Under the pieces are notes generated by a model. It was not told the origin of the DNA and did no database searches. It saw only the letters and a program-made list of their open reading frames with translations. This document shows positions 1 through 7,205 of a stretch of 18,888 nucleotides of DNA, one piece after another. Numbering within the stretch: position 1 is the stretch's first letter; each line of letters opens with the position of its first letter. The DNA is from Leptospira sp. 96542 (GTDB taxonomy: Bacteria; Spirochaetota; Leptospiria; Leptospirales; Leptospiraceae): contig JARJFC010000028.1 of NCBI GenBank assembly GCA_029310945.1, positions 1 to 18,888 of the forward strand, read 5' to 3'. Made by a program: the position numbers and the translations under genes.

Positions 1-461
1 ATTCTTTGTTTTAGATAGTATTGATTGGTATTGGATATAAAAGCATCTAAAAATTTTCTACGTTCAACATTTCCAAATTCTATGATTTGAATATCAGGTG
101 GACTTAAAATGATCGAACGAAACACACCCACATAATCTGAAATTTTTTTGAACTCTTCGCCATTGAGTTTTAATTTTTTACGTTTTATATTTTTTTTTTC
201 TATTCCGTATTCAAAAAGATATTCTTCACCGCTCGATTCAAATTCTGCCCTAACAAATGTATGTGGGGTATTCCATTTTAATAATTGGTTTTGGTCAGAT
301 TCGCGAAAACTTTTTAAGTAAGATAAAAGAGAAATTGATTCTAGTAAATTTGTCTTACCTTCTCCGTTGTTTCCAATAAAAAAGATAAGACGTGATTTAA
401 AGTTTAGTTTGGTTTCTTCGTGATTACGAAAATTTTTTATGAAGATAGATTTTAGAAACAT
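1..461 (-). CDS. recF: DNA replication/repair protein RecF, N-terminal part (cut by window edge)
   Basis: RecF is a cytoplasmic SMC-like ATPase that helps load RecA at single-strand gaps and stalled forks. About 153 codons are visible and the rest lies beyond base 1. The N-terminus (MFLKSIFIKNFRNHEET) is typical RecF, with an early strand followed by an FRNH motif. The Walker A motif GNNGEGKT follows at about residues 30-37, and a YLKSFRE segment after it is also family-typical. A downstream stretch with SPPDIQIIEFG and RRKFLD matches the conserved RecF 'l.gsP..RR.flD' region. The ATG at 461 shares one base with the TAA of dnaN (TAATG), so translation is probably coupled to dnaN. The motifs are seen directly; the function is family knowledge. 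Confidence 0.93.
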   Translation of the reverse strand, partial: MFLKSIFIKNFRNHEETKLNFKSRLIFFIGNNGEGKTNLLESISLLSYLKSFRESDQNQLLKWNTPHTFVRAEFESSGEEYLFEYGIEKKNIKRKKLKLNGEEFKKISDYVGVFRSIILSPPDIQIIEFGNVERRKFLDAFISNTNQYYLKQR

Positions 462-1579
462 TAAAGTTTCATTGGCATAATCACAGACACAAAATCACTG
501 TCTGATGGATCCTTGAATAAAACAGGTGCACTGGAAGATGAAAATTCCAAAATCACTTCTGGATCATCAACAGCCTTTACCACATCACTCAAATAATCTC
601 CCTTGAAAGCAATGGTAATTGATTCTCCATTATAATCGATTGGCATATTATGATCAAACATCATAGTTCCAGGATTCGAAGAGCTGATATTCATATTTCC
701 TTTAGTAAAACCCAATCGAATTTGTTTTGACGGTTCTTCTGCAGAGATAAGGGCCTGTTTTAAAAAAGTTAAAAAATCTGCCTTAACAATGCGAACTGAT
801 TCCGATGCTTGTTTTGGAATTACTTGTTCATAATCAGGAAAATTACCATCAATCAACTTAAATAATAATTCTACGTTACCCGATGAAACATAAATTTGTT
901 CTTCGATAAATCCAATTTTCGCTGTTTCTTTTCCTTCCATCATTTTGAGCATTTCTCGAACAGCTTTGTGAGGAATGATGACACCATTCTTAAAAGGAAA
1001 TTGTTTTGGAAATTTGCGAACAATCTTTGATAACCTTCGTCCGTCAGTTCCCACAACGATGAGATCAGTATCTTCTGGTTTTAAGAACAAACCGTTGAAT
1101 ACAAAACGAGTTTCTTCAATGGCCATTGCGTAGGATGTTTTTCTAAACATCTCACGTATAGTTTGGCAAGGAAATTCAACGACTGAACTTTCATCTACAT
1201 TGGGGATAGTTTTGATATCTTCTGAATCGATACCGTTCACTTTGAACTTTGTATCCATCTTGCCTGTCGCATCTGTGATGAGAGTTTCTGACGATTCTGC
1301 AGAATCATTCGTGGATAGTGTAGTTGTATCAAAATTCAAATTTTTGAATATATTTGATAATTGTTTCGCTGGTAAAGATGCCGAACCCTTTTGGATGATG
1401 GTAGAAGGTACAGAAGTTTTGATGGCGATTTCTAAATCAGTCGCGGAAATGAGAACCGCATTTTCCTCAGTTTGGATTTTGAGATTAGAAAGTGCCGATT
1501 TGATTTCTCTAACGGAGATGACTCCGTCCACTGAGTTAATGGCTTTTAAAAATTCTGTAGTATTGACAGTGAACTTCAT
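461..1579 (-). CDS. dnaN: DNA polymerase III beta sliding clamp
   Basis: This is the ring-shaped processivity factor that tethers DNA polymerase III and many repair proteins to DNA. At 372 aa it is the usual length for beta clamps (about 365-380 aa). It shows the family's beginning (MKFTVNTTEFLKAINSV), the segment LIVVGTDGRRLS near the middle, and the C-terminal FVSVIMPMKL, which resembles the conserved 'y.iMPmrl' end that helps form the partner-binding pocket. The ATG at 1579 is preceded by a strong ribosome-binding site, AGAGGAAG on the minus strand (1582-1589). The gene lies between dnaA and recF in the classical order, and its stop overlaps the recF start by one base. A candidate promoter and a DnaA-box-like 9-mer lie just upstream, so control by DnaA is possible. 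Confidence 0.97.
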   Translation of the reverse strand: MKFTVNTTEFLKAINSVDGVISVREIKSALSNLKIQTEENAVLISATDLEIAIKTSVPSTIIQKGSASLPAKQLSNIFKNLNFDTTTLSTNDSAESSETLITDATGKMDTKFKVNGIDSEDIKTIPNVDESSVVEFPCQTIREMFRKTSYAMAIEETRFVFNGLFLKPEDTDLIVVGTDGRRLSKIVRKFPKQFPFKNGVIIPHKAVREMLKMMEGKETAKIGFIEEQIYVSSGNVELLFKLIDGNFPDYEQVIPKQASESVRIVKADFLTFLKQALISAEEPSKQIRLGFTKGNMNISSSNPGTMMFDHNMPIDYNGESITIAFKGDYLSDVVKAVDDPEVILEFSSSSAPVLFKDPSDSDFVSVIMPMKL

Positions 1580-1619
1580 TTCTTCCTCTTTATTCTTTAA
1601 GTATATTGTTTATATATAT

Positions 1620-1647
1620 ATTATGTCGTTTCTGTTGATTCTGTCAG
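1620..1647 (-). promoter_or_regulatory. Candidate dnaN promoter
   Basis: Read on the minus strand, CTGACA (1642-1647, one mismatch to TTGACA) and CATAAT (1620-1625, one mismatch to TATAAT) are separated by 16 bases and lie about 40 bases upstream of the dnaN ATG. A DnaA-box-like 9-mer (1650-1658) lies immediately upstream of the -35, so bound DnaA could affect transcription. The -10 overlaps one TTATGTC repeat. The motif match is seen in the sequence; promoter activity is inferred. Confidence 0.45.
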
Positions 1648-1649
1648 TA

Positions 1650-1658
1650 TGTTGATAA
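1650..1658 (-). promoter_or_regulatory. DnaA-box-like 9-mer (TTATCAACA)
   Basis: TTATCAACA on the minus strand (TGTTGATAA as printed), one base from the standard box. It abuts the candidate dnaN -35. A second, imperfect copy (TGTTGATTC) lies nearby at 1633-1641. DnaA binding is inferred from the match and the position beside dnaA. Confidence 0.5.
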
Positions 1659-1791
1659 ACCCAAGAAACATCAATTTTTATTGGATTATGTCCACTTTTT
1701 TGAGAATTTTCTTTGTTCATATTTATGTCACTTTCAACATTAGAAACGTAAGTTAGGGGACAATAAATATGTTTTATGTCCTATACACAGT

Positions 1792-1800
1792 TTATCAACA
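1792..1800 (+). promoter_or_regulatory. DnaA-box-like 9-mer (TTATCAACA)
   Basis: Exact TTATCAACA on the plus strand, 25 bases beyond the dnaA stop codon. It is 22 bases, about two helical turns, from the identical 9-mer at 1814-1822, so two DnaA molecules could sit on the same face of the helix. Binding is inferred. Confidence 0.52.
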
Positions 1801-1813
1801 GATAATTTGCAAG

Positions 1814-1822
1814 TTATCAACA
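1814..1822 (+). promoter_or_regulatory. DnaA-box-like 9-mer (TTATCAACA)
   Basis: Exact TTATCAACA on the plus strand, ending three bases before the dnaA stop codon. It pairs with the identical site at 1792-1800 in the same orientation. Binding is inferred. Confidence 0.52.
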
Positions 1823-1824
1823 TG

Positions 1825-3150
1825 TTATTGAAAGGATATTTGGTGTTTTAGGGTTCTGTAAAGATCTTCCCACTGGGAATCTTGCGCCAGCCGTTCTTTG
1901 CATTTTTCGATACCGTGGATGACAGTGGAATGGTTCGCCGAAAAAATCCTACCAATTTGGGTTTTTGGCAAATGCAATCCCTCGTGAAGGAGGAGCATAC
2001 AAAGATGGCGTGGTAGGATAAAATCTGTTTTTCTGCTCTTTCCAAGTAGGTCTTTGCGGGCAACCCCTGATCTTTCACAAACCAAATCAATGAGCATATC
2101 GGGATTGTACCCAATGCGCTTTTTATTTGTGACGAGCCTTGCTTCTGCAATCTCCTTGATTTTGTCTTCTGCGAGCAAAATGAATTGATAAGCTTTTTTG
2201 TATAAAACCAGGTCGTTCACGATTCCAATGAGAGCCCTTGAGTCTCCCTCTAAGCGTTCAGCCAACCACTGCAATAGTGAATCACTTACGGGAATATTGT
2301 ATTCAGAAAGATTATTTTTCAAGAGACCCATCCGCAGGTTCAAATCGTGGGATTGGATGTCTGCCTGTAGACCATGCACAAATCGAGATTTTAGCCTTTC
2401 GTGCAGAGGGAGCTCGTAACTTGGTCTGTCTGATGCGATGACAATTTGGCGTTTTCGCTCATATAAAAAATTAAACAATGCGAAGAACTCTTCTTGGGTT
2501 TTTTCAGCACCACCATTCAAAAACTGGATATCATCAAATAACAGTACGTTATAAGATTGGTATCGGATTTTGAAGGCTTCGAGTGAATCGCGGTTGTTTT
2601 GTCTGACTGTGAAGATAAATTCATTGAGAAAGGAAGTGCTATTGACATACCGCACTGTTTTCCATGGGTCTTTTTTTATGATTTCGTTTCCGATCGCATG
2701 GAGAAGGTGTGTTTTACCCACACCCACCGGTCCAAACAAGTAAAGTGGATTGAACTTGCCTGGCTGTTCTGTTACACTCTTCGCTGCTGTGTATGCGATG
2801 CGATTGCTATCGGAAACTATAAAATTGTCCAAACTAAACTCAAGGTTTAGTTCTGAGTCTGAATGATCAAATTTGGATTGGATGGTTTCTTTTAATATTT
2901 GTGAGGAAAGTTCTGATTCAGTGGCAATAAAAACTTGGTATCGGTCACCTTCGATTTGATAGGTGGCGTCTTCTATAAAACTTATGTATTTTGTTTCAAT
3001 ATGTTTTTTGATACCTTGGGACGGTGCTGCCAAAAATAGCTGGTTGTTTTCAAAACGTTGGAACTTCAAAGGCTGGATAAAGTTCGTAAAATACTTTGGT
3101 GGTATTTGTTTTGCTATTTCTTCTAAAATTTTTTCCCACCGAGTGTCCAA
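1825..3150 (-). CDS. dnaA: Chromosomal replication initiator DnaA
   Basis: DnaA is the AAA+ ATPase that binds and melts the origin. The 441 aa show the four-domain layout. There is an N-terminal helicase-contact domain (about 1-75), a short linker (about 80-105), then the AAA+ core with Walker A GPVGVGKT (140-147), Walker B VLLFDDIQF (202-210) and ERLKSRFVHG (251-260). The C-terminal DNA-binding domain follows (about 345-441). Its box-recognition signature is unusual, ANHSTV (405-410) instead of the common RDHTTV. The start is TTG at 3150; an in-frame TAA lies just two codons upstream, so no longer start is possible. The upstream gap to holB is 162 bases and may carry its own promoter. The TTG start may keep expression low. 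Confidence 0.97.
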   Translation of the reverse strand: MDTRWEKILEEIAKQIPPKYFTNFIQPLKFQRFENNQLFLAAPSQGIKKHIETKYISFIEDATYQIEGDRYQVFIATESELSSQILKETIQSKFDHSDSELNLEFSLDNFIVSDSNRIAYTAAKSVTEQPGKFNPLYLFGPVGVGKTHLLHAIGNEIIKKDPWKTVRYVNSTSFLNEFIFTVRQNNRDSLEAFKIRYQSYNVLLFDDIQFLNGGAEKTQEEFFALFNFLYERKRQIVIASDRPSYELPLHERLKSRFVHGLQADIQSHDLNLRMGLLKNNLSEYNIPVSDSLLQWLAERLEGDSRALIGIVNDLVLYKKAYQFILLAEDKIKEIAEARLVTNKKRIGYNPDMLIDLVCERSGVARKDLLGKSRKTDFILPRHLCMLLLHEGLHLPKTQIGRIFSANHSTVIHGIEKCKERLAQDSQWEDLYRTLKHQISFQ

Positions 3151-3179
3151 AGTTTACCAATCCAAAAATGAAATCGGGT

Positions 3180-3210
3180 ACTATACTTTTAAGAAGTAGG
3201 TAGAATTCAA
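3180..3210 (-). promoter_or_regulatory. Possible dnaA promoter
   Basis: Minus-strand TATAGT (3180-3185) is one base from the TATAAT consensus and lies 30 bases upstream of the TTG start. The best -35 is TTGAAT (3205-3210), but the 19-base spacing is longer than ideal. It is a weak prediction; dnaA may also be read through from ilvE-holB. Confidence 0.25.
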
Positions 3211-3275
3211 ATGAAAAATCGAAAAACGATTCAAAGTGGGAAAATTAGTCAAACTTTGTAAGAATATTATGTCTC

Positions 3276-3317
3276 CAAATTTCTTAATTTGCCTAATGCT
3301 TGTTATGTGTAATTAGG
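3276..3317 (-). repeat. Two tandem inverted repeats between holB and dnaA
   Basis: The first is a perfect 6-bp inverted repeat with a 4-base loop (CAAATT 3276-3281 / AATTTG 3286-3291). The second has perfect 6-bp arms (CCTAAT 3292-3297 / ATTAGG 3312-3317) around a 14-base loop and includes the holB stop codon. In the holB transcript they would form consecutive hairpins, but no T-run follows, so a classical intrinsic terminator is not supported. They could be a protein-binding site or an attenuating or processing structure. Confidence 0.3.
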
Positions 3318-4245
3318 AAGTTAATTTTAAAAAGAGTTGTGACAAAAGCATATATTCAAGTGCAGGGATTTCGTAGTGAAGTTTTGATTTGAATTCAAGA
3401 ATGGCTTCGATCCGTTTCAGGTTGTTTTCAAAATTTTTTGTTCTGTATTCGTACAATAACTGTAGGCAAACAATTTCTAAAAAATCAATTTGGGTCACAC
3501 CTTCTTTGTTACTGCGGAGTTCGTTCATTTGTTCCCGAATCCAATTTTCTAATTTTAATAACAAAATGGGATCATGGCAATTTTCGGATACATTCCGTTC
3601 CCATTCGTCGATAGCTTCTTCAGGAACTTCAAATGGATTTAAGGATCCACCATAATATTCTTTGGCTGAACTGGTTTCTAATTTGCGGATGGATTTAATG
3701 GCTTCTTGGGTGAGGTATTGGAAAGGAATACAAACAGAACGTGACACAATGGTTGGTTTTAGGTTTTGTAAATCGTTTACAATCAAAATGAATTTTGTAT
3801 GGCCGGGTGGTTCTTCCAAAGTTTTGAGGAGGGTTGTTTCCGCTTCGTTTCCAATCCGATTGGCTTCCGGAAATAAAACCACTCGGTATTCAGAAGTATG
3901 TGGTTTGTAAGGAATACGACTGGACAACAACCATCGGATGGTAAACTCTTCAGGATCTTTTTCCTTTCCGATGGGTATGTTTTTTTTTCGAGGGAATTGG
4001 ATGAAGTCGGGGTGCATTCCCCTCATAAATAACCGGCAAGATTCGCAGTCACCGCAAGAAACACCTCTCAGGCATAATAATTGTTTGGTGAACCTTTCTG
4101 CAGCAAACCATTTGCCCACTCCATCTGGACCGTAAAAAATCAAGGAACCAGGAATTTTGGATCTGTCTTTTAGAAAGGAATGGAGGAATGTAAGAGCAAC
4201 ATCCTGTCCTGATACTTCCTCTAGTTTGAAAAATGTATCAGGCAT
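3313..4245 (-). CDS. holB: DNA polymerase III clamp-loader delta-prime subunit
   Basis: Delta-prime is the rigid, non-hydrolysing member of the clamp loader that places DnaN on primed DNA. The 310-aa protein starts like the DnaX/HolB family (SGQDVALTFLHSFLK, then GSLIFYGPDGVGK). It keeps the zinc-module cysteines C58, C64, C67 and C70. The phosphate loop is degenerate, GPDGVGKW (39-46) with Trp for Thr/Ser, and the DEAD-type box is replaced by LFPEANRI (124-131), so ATP hydrolysis is not expected. The TIVSRS segment (165-170) keeps the arginine of the SRC motif used as an arginine finger, with Cys replaced by Ser. The ATG at 4245 lies five bases beyond the ilvE stop, and no clear ribosome-binding site is visible, which suggests coupling to ilvE. 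dnaA follows after a 162-base gap. Confidence 0.9.
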   Translation of the reverse strand: MPDTFFKLEEVSGQDVALTFLHSFLKDRSKIPGSLIFYGPDGVGKWFAAERFTKQLLCLRGVSCGDCESCRLFMRGMHPDFIQFPRKKNIPIGKEKDPEEFTIRWLLSSRIPYKPHTSEYRVVLFPEANRIGNEAETTLLKTLEEPPGHTKFILIVNDLQNLKPTIVSRSVCIPFQYLTQEAIKSIRKLETSSAKEYYGGSLNPFEVPEEAIDEWERNVSENCHDPILLLKLENWIREQMNELRSNKEGVTQIDFLEIVCLQLLYEYRTKNFENNLKRIEAILEFKSKLHYEIPALEYMLLSQLFLKLTS

Positions 4246-4250
4246 AGATT

Positions 4251-5174
4251 TTAGTAAACCGCCGTAAGCCAGTCTTTGTATTTGTCTTCATTGCCTTTGA
4301 CGGTTTCAAAAAAGAGAGATTGTATTTTTTTAGTCACATCTCCTATGGTTCCATTGCCAATGGTTCGTCTATCTACCTCTTTCACCCAAGCAACTTGCAC
4401 ACCAGTGCCGGAGAAAAACAATTCATCAGCGATATAGAGTTCGGATCTGGCGATGTCTCGTTCTACAACTTGGATTCCCAAATCGTTTGCGATCTTAATG
4501 ATGCTCCGTCTTGTGATCCCTTCCAAGATCGACGAAGGAATGCTAGGAGTGTGGATGACACCATCTCTTACGATGAATAAATTTTCTGCTGATCCTTCCG
4601 AAACAAATCCGCGGGCATCTAAAAAGATTGCTTCATCCATTCCGTTTTGAACTGCTTCGGATTTTGCAAGGGCTGAGTTTACATAACCACCACTCACTTT
4701 GGAAAGTGTGGGGATTTGGTTATCGGAAAATCTTTGCCAGGATGAAATCATTGTCTTCAACCCATTTTGTGTATCGAGGTAGTCATCTAATTTCAAAACA
4801 TAAATTGCGATGTCTGCTTTTACATCATGGAACCTGGGAGAAAGCTGCAGTGAAGAAGTGTAGATGATTGGCCGCAAATAAACATTTTGTTCAGCCTTTG
4901 ATTGTTGCAAAAGTTCCAAGATGATGGACTGAATTTCTTCTGCTGTTTTTGTGAATTGTAACTGCATGATCTTTGTGGAGTTGATGAGTCGTTTGCAATG
5001 TTCTGGCAATCGAAACACAAAGAGATTTTTTTTATCGGCGTTATAGTATCCACGGATTCCACCGAAGACTGCAGTTCCATATTGAAAGGCGTGGGTTTGG
5101 ATGTTTATCTTTGCTTCGTTTGCGGGAACAATTTTGCCTTCAAAGTATGTTAGATCGAATGAGTTCTGCGACAT
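4251..5174 (-). CDS. ilvE: Branched-chain amino acid aminotransferase
   Basis: This cytoplasmic PLP enzyme of fold type IV catalyses the last step of leucine, isoleucine and valine synthesis, moving the amino group from glutamate to the 2-oxo acids. I place the start at the ATG at 5174 (MSQNSFDLTYFEG), giving 307 aa, the usual length, with AGGAAA eight bases upstream on the minus strand. An in-frame upstream ATG at 5258 would add 28 unconserved residues. Numbered from 5174, the lysine expected to bind PLP is K159 in LSKVSGGYVNSA. SEGSAENLF and the phosphate-cup motif GITRRSI follow, and FSGTGVQV lies near the end. The adjacent holB gene is probably co-transcribed. Fold and family are clear; that it is IlvE rather than a D-amino-acid aminotransferase rests on overall similarity. 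Confidence 0.9.
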   Translation of the reverse strand: MSQNSFDLTYFEGKIVPANEAKINIQTHAFQYGTAVFGGIRGYYNADKKNLFVFRLPEHCKRLINSTKIMQLQFTKTAEEIQSIILELLQQSKAEQNVYLRPIIYTSSLQLSPRFHDVKADIAIYVLKLDDYLDTQNGLKTMISSWQRFSDNQIPTLSKVSGGYVNSALAKSEAVQNGMDEAIFLDARGFVSEGSAENLFIVRDGVIHTPSIPSSILEGITRRSIIKIANDLGIQVVERDIARSELYIADELFFSGTGVQVAWVKEVDRRTIGNGTIGDVTKKIQSLFFETVKGNEDKYKDWLTAVY

Positions 5175-5281
5175 GGAGTTTCCTATGATTCCAGAGTTTA
5201 AGAGTTTGGTTTTTAGAAAATGAATTTTATCTTTTTTTCTCTCGAACCAGGGAGGCAAAAAATTGATATCGTTCTAAGAAG

Positions 5282-5295
5282 GGGAATCCATTCCC
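5282..5295. repeat. Short perfect palindrome between ilvE and mnmG
   Basis: GGGAAT (5282-5287) and ATTCCC (5290-5295) form a perfect inverted repeat with a 2-base centre in the 149-base divergent gap between ilvE and mnmG. The spacing and symmetry fit a dimeric regulator site more than a hairpin. No regulator is identified. Confidence 0.3.
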
Positions 5296-5323
5296 AATTT
5301 GGAAAGGATTAAAAAGACATAAT

Positions 5324-7198
5324 ATGAATCCATCATTCTATCCTCGCCAATTTGATTGCATCGTTGTGGGTGCCGGGCACGCAGGCTCGGAAGCAGCTTA
5401 CATCGCAGCTAGTGCGGGTTTACGAACCCTACTCATTACAATGAACTTGGACACCATCGGGCAGATGAGTTGTAACCCAGCAATTGGTGGGATTGCAAAA
5501 GGGCATATGGTACGAGAAGTGGATGCACTTGGTGGACTGATGGCTAAGGCCATTGATGCAACAGGCATCCAATTCAAAATGCTCAATACTTCCAAAGGTC
5601 CTTCGGTGTGGGCACCGCGCGCCCAAGCTGAAAAAAAACAATACCAGTTGTTTGTGAAACACCAATTGGAAAAAATTCCAAGCCTTTCGATCCGCCAAGA
5701 CACTGTGGAAGATTTGGTAGTCGAAGGCAACCAAGTGGTGGGTGTGATCACTGGCCGTGGTTTTCAATTTGAAACCAACCATGTCATCTTAACAACGGGA
5801 ACTTTTTTATCGGGAGTCATTCATATTGGATCTTATCAAAAAGAATCTGGTCGTATTGGTGAACCGACAACCAAAGGTCTTTCCCAAACTTTGGCTCGTT
5901 TCCAATTTCGTTTGGGCCGATTGAAGACTGGAACTCCAGCTCGGGTTCATAAAAACTCAGTCAACATTGATGGATTAGAAGAACAACATGGGGATGAAAA
6001 TCCCAAACCATTTTCGTTTTCAACCAAGCTTTTGAACCGTAGGCAAATTCCTTGTTACATCACTTACACGAACGATACCACACACCAGATGATCAGAGAG
6101 AATTTGGATTATTCTCCAATGTACTCGGGTCAGATCAAAAGTGTAGGTCCAAGGTACTGTCCTTCCATCGAAGATAAGGTGGTTCGTTTTGCTGAGAGAG
6201 ATAGGCATCAGATTTTTATCGAACCTGAAGGTTACGAAACAAACGAAATGTATTTGAATGGAGTGTCTACGAGTCTACCAGAAGAGGTGCAGTGGAAGTT
6301 TTTACGTTCCATCAAAGGTTTGGAATCGGTTGAGCTCATGCGTCCTGGGTATGCCATTGAATATGATTTTGTAGATCCTACAGAATTATCACCCACACTG
6401 GAAACTAAAAAGATCAAGGGTCTTTTCCATGCGGGGCAAATCAATGGGACAACAGGTTATGAGGAGGCAGCTGCACAGGGACTTGTTGCTGCTTATAATG
6501 TGATTCGTTCTGTGAAAAAAGAAAGTCCCATTCTTTTTACACGGAGTGAATCGTACATAGGTGTGCTTGTGGATGACTTGGTACACAAAGGGGTTGAGGA
6601 TCCATACCGCATGTTCACAAGTCGTGCTGAGTACAGGCTTTTGTTACGACAAGACAATGCAGACCAAAGGCTGATGAAGTATGGTTTTGAAATGGGGCTT
6701 GTTCCGAGAGACCAATACGAATCGATGCTAGATCGTTACTCACGAATCGAAAAAATCAAATCACAAATGTTTGTGACGGCAATGAAACCTTCGCCAGAAT
6801 TAACCACCGTCCTCGCGGATAAAAAAATTGAGAATTATAAATTTGGTCATACGCTTTCTGCGTTTTTAAAACGTTCTGATATCAAGATTGAAGATATCAC
6901 TCCGCTTTTACCCGAGATAGAAACATTGAATGAAGAAGAGCGTGCTGTTTTGGAGATGGAAGTGAAATACGAAGGGTATTTAAAACGGGAATTAGATACA
7001 ATCGAATACCGCAAAAAATTTATGGGCTTTCAGATTCCGAATGATTTTGATTATGCAACTGTTAAGGGTTTGAAGACGGAAGCGGTTTTAAAATTACAAA
7101 AGCACAGACCTTTGAATTTAGAAAATGCTCTCCACATCTCAGGAGTTGATCCTTCTGATGTGGATTTACTTTTGTATCATCTAGTGGATAGGCATTGA
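5324..7198 (+). CDS. mnmG: tRNA uridine-34 5-carboxymethylaminomethyl modification enzyme MnmG (GidA)
   Basis: MnmG works with MnmE to modify the wobble uridine of several tRNAs, using FAD and a methylene-folate donor. The 624 aa match the usual full length (about 620-630 aa). The FAD-binding glycine motif GAGHAG lies at 16-21. The signature SCNPAIGG carries C50, and RYCPSIEDK carries C279, the two cysteines corresponding to the catalytic pair of the family. The motif PGYAIEYDF and the C-terminal [14 protein letters not shown] region are also typical. AAGGA lies 15 bases before the ATG, a rather long spacing. The gene starts the plus-strand block that runs on to rsmG, parA and parB, and it ends seven bases from a convergent gene. 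No mnmE is present in the window. Confidence 0.97.
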   Translation: MNPSFYPRQFDCIVVGAGHAGSEAAYIAASAGLRTLLITMNLDTIGQMSCNPAIGGIAKGHMVREVDALGGLMAKAIDATGIQFKMLNTSKGPSVWAPRAQAEKKQYQLFVKHQLEKIPSLSIRQDTVEDLVVEGNQVVGVITGRGFQFETNHVILTTGTFLSGVIHIGSYQKESGRIGEPTTKGLSQTLARFQFRLGRLKTGTPARVHKNSVNIDGLEEQHGDENPKPFSFSTKLLNRRQIPCYITYTNDTTHQMIRENLDYSPMYSGQIKSVGPRYCPSIEDKVVRFAERDRHQIFIEPEGYETNEMYLNGVSTSLPEEVQWKFLRSIKGLESVELMRPGYAIEYDFVDPTELSPTLETKKIKGLFHAGQINGTTGYEEAAAQGLVAAYNVIRSVKKESPILFTRSESYIGVLVDDLVHKGVEDPYRMFTSRAEYRLLLRQDNADQRLMKYGFEMGLVPRDQYESMLDRYSRIEKIKSQMFVTAMKPSPELTTVLADKKIENYKFGHTLSAFLKRSDIKIEDITPLLPEIETLNEEERAVLEMEVKYEGYLKRELDTIEYRKKFMGFQIPNDFDYATVKGLKTEAVLKLQKHRPLNLENALHISGVDPSDVDLLLYHLVDRH

Positions 7199-7205
7199 AC
7201 TTTAT

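Larger units (their letters stand above)
1580..1824. other. Candidate chromosomal replication origin (oriC), dnaA-dnaN spacer
   Basis: This 245-base spacer between the dnaA stop and the dnaN start is strongly AT-rich and includes an alternating T/A run at about 1609-1623 that could serve as an unwinding element. It holds three exact copies of TTATCAACA: 1792-1800 and 1814-1822 on the plus strand and 1650-1658 on the minus strand. The 9-mer differs from the standard DnaA box TTATCCACA at one position. A weaker box-like CTATACACA lies at 1781-1789. Four TTATGTC direct repeats start at 1621, 1686, 1723 and 1774. Clustering of boxes next to an AT-rich tract beside dnaA is the usual bacterial origin layout. 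That this is the origin is inference. The rival locations are the dnaA upstream gap (3151-3312) and the ilvE-mnmG gap (5175-5323), where gene orientation flips. Confidence 0.6.

Noticed and set aside
1200..1655. Open frames antisense to dnaN and other housekeeping genes
   Set aside because: They lie opposite well-conserved genes, show no recognisable motifs, and have no separate ribosome-binding site or promoter that would support expression.
5175..5258. Longer ilvE start at 5258 (28 extra residues)
   Set aside because: The extension (MPPWFERKKDKIHF...) is basic and unlike aminotransferase N-termini. The ATG at 5174 has a good ribosome-binding site and gives the normal length and the expected lysine number.
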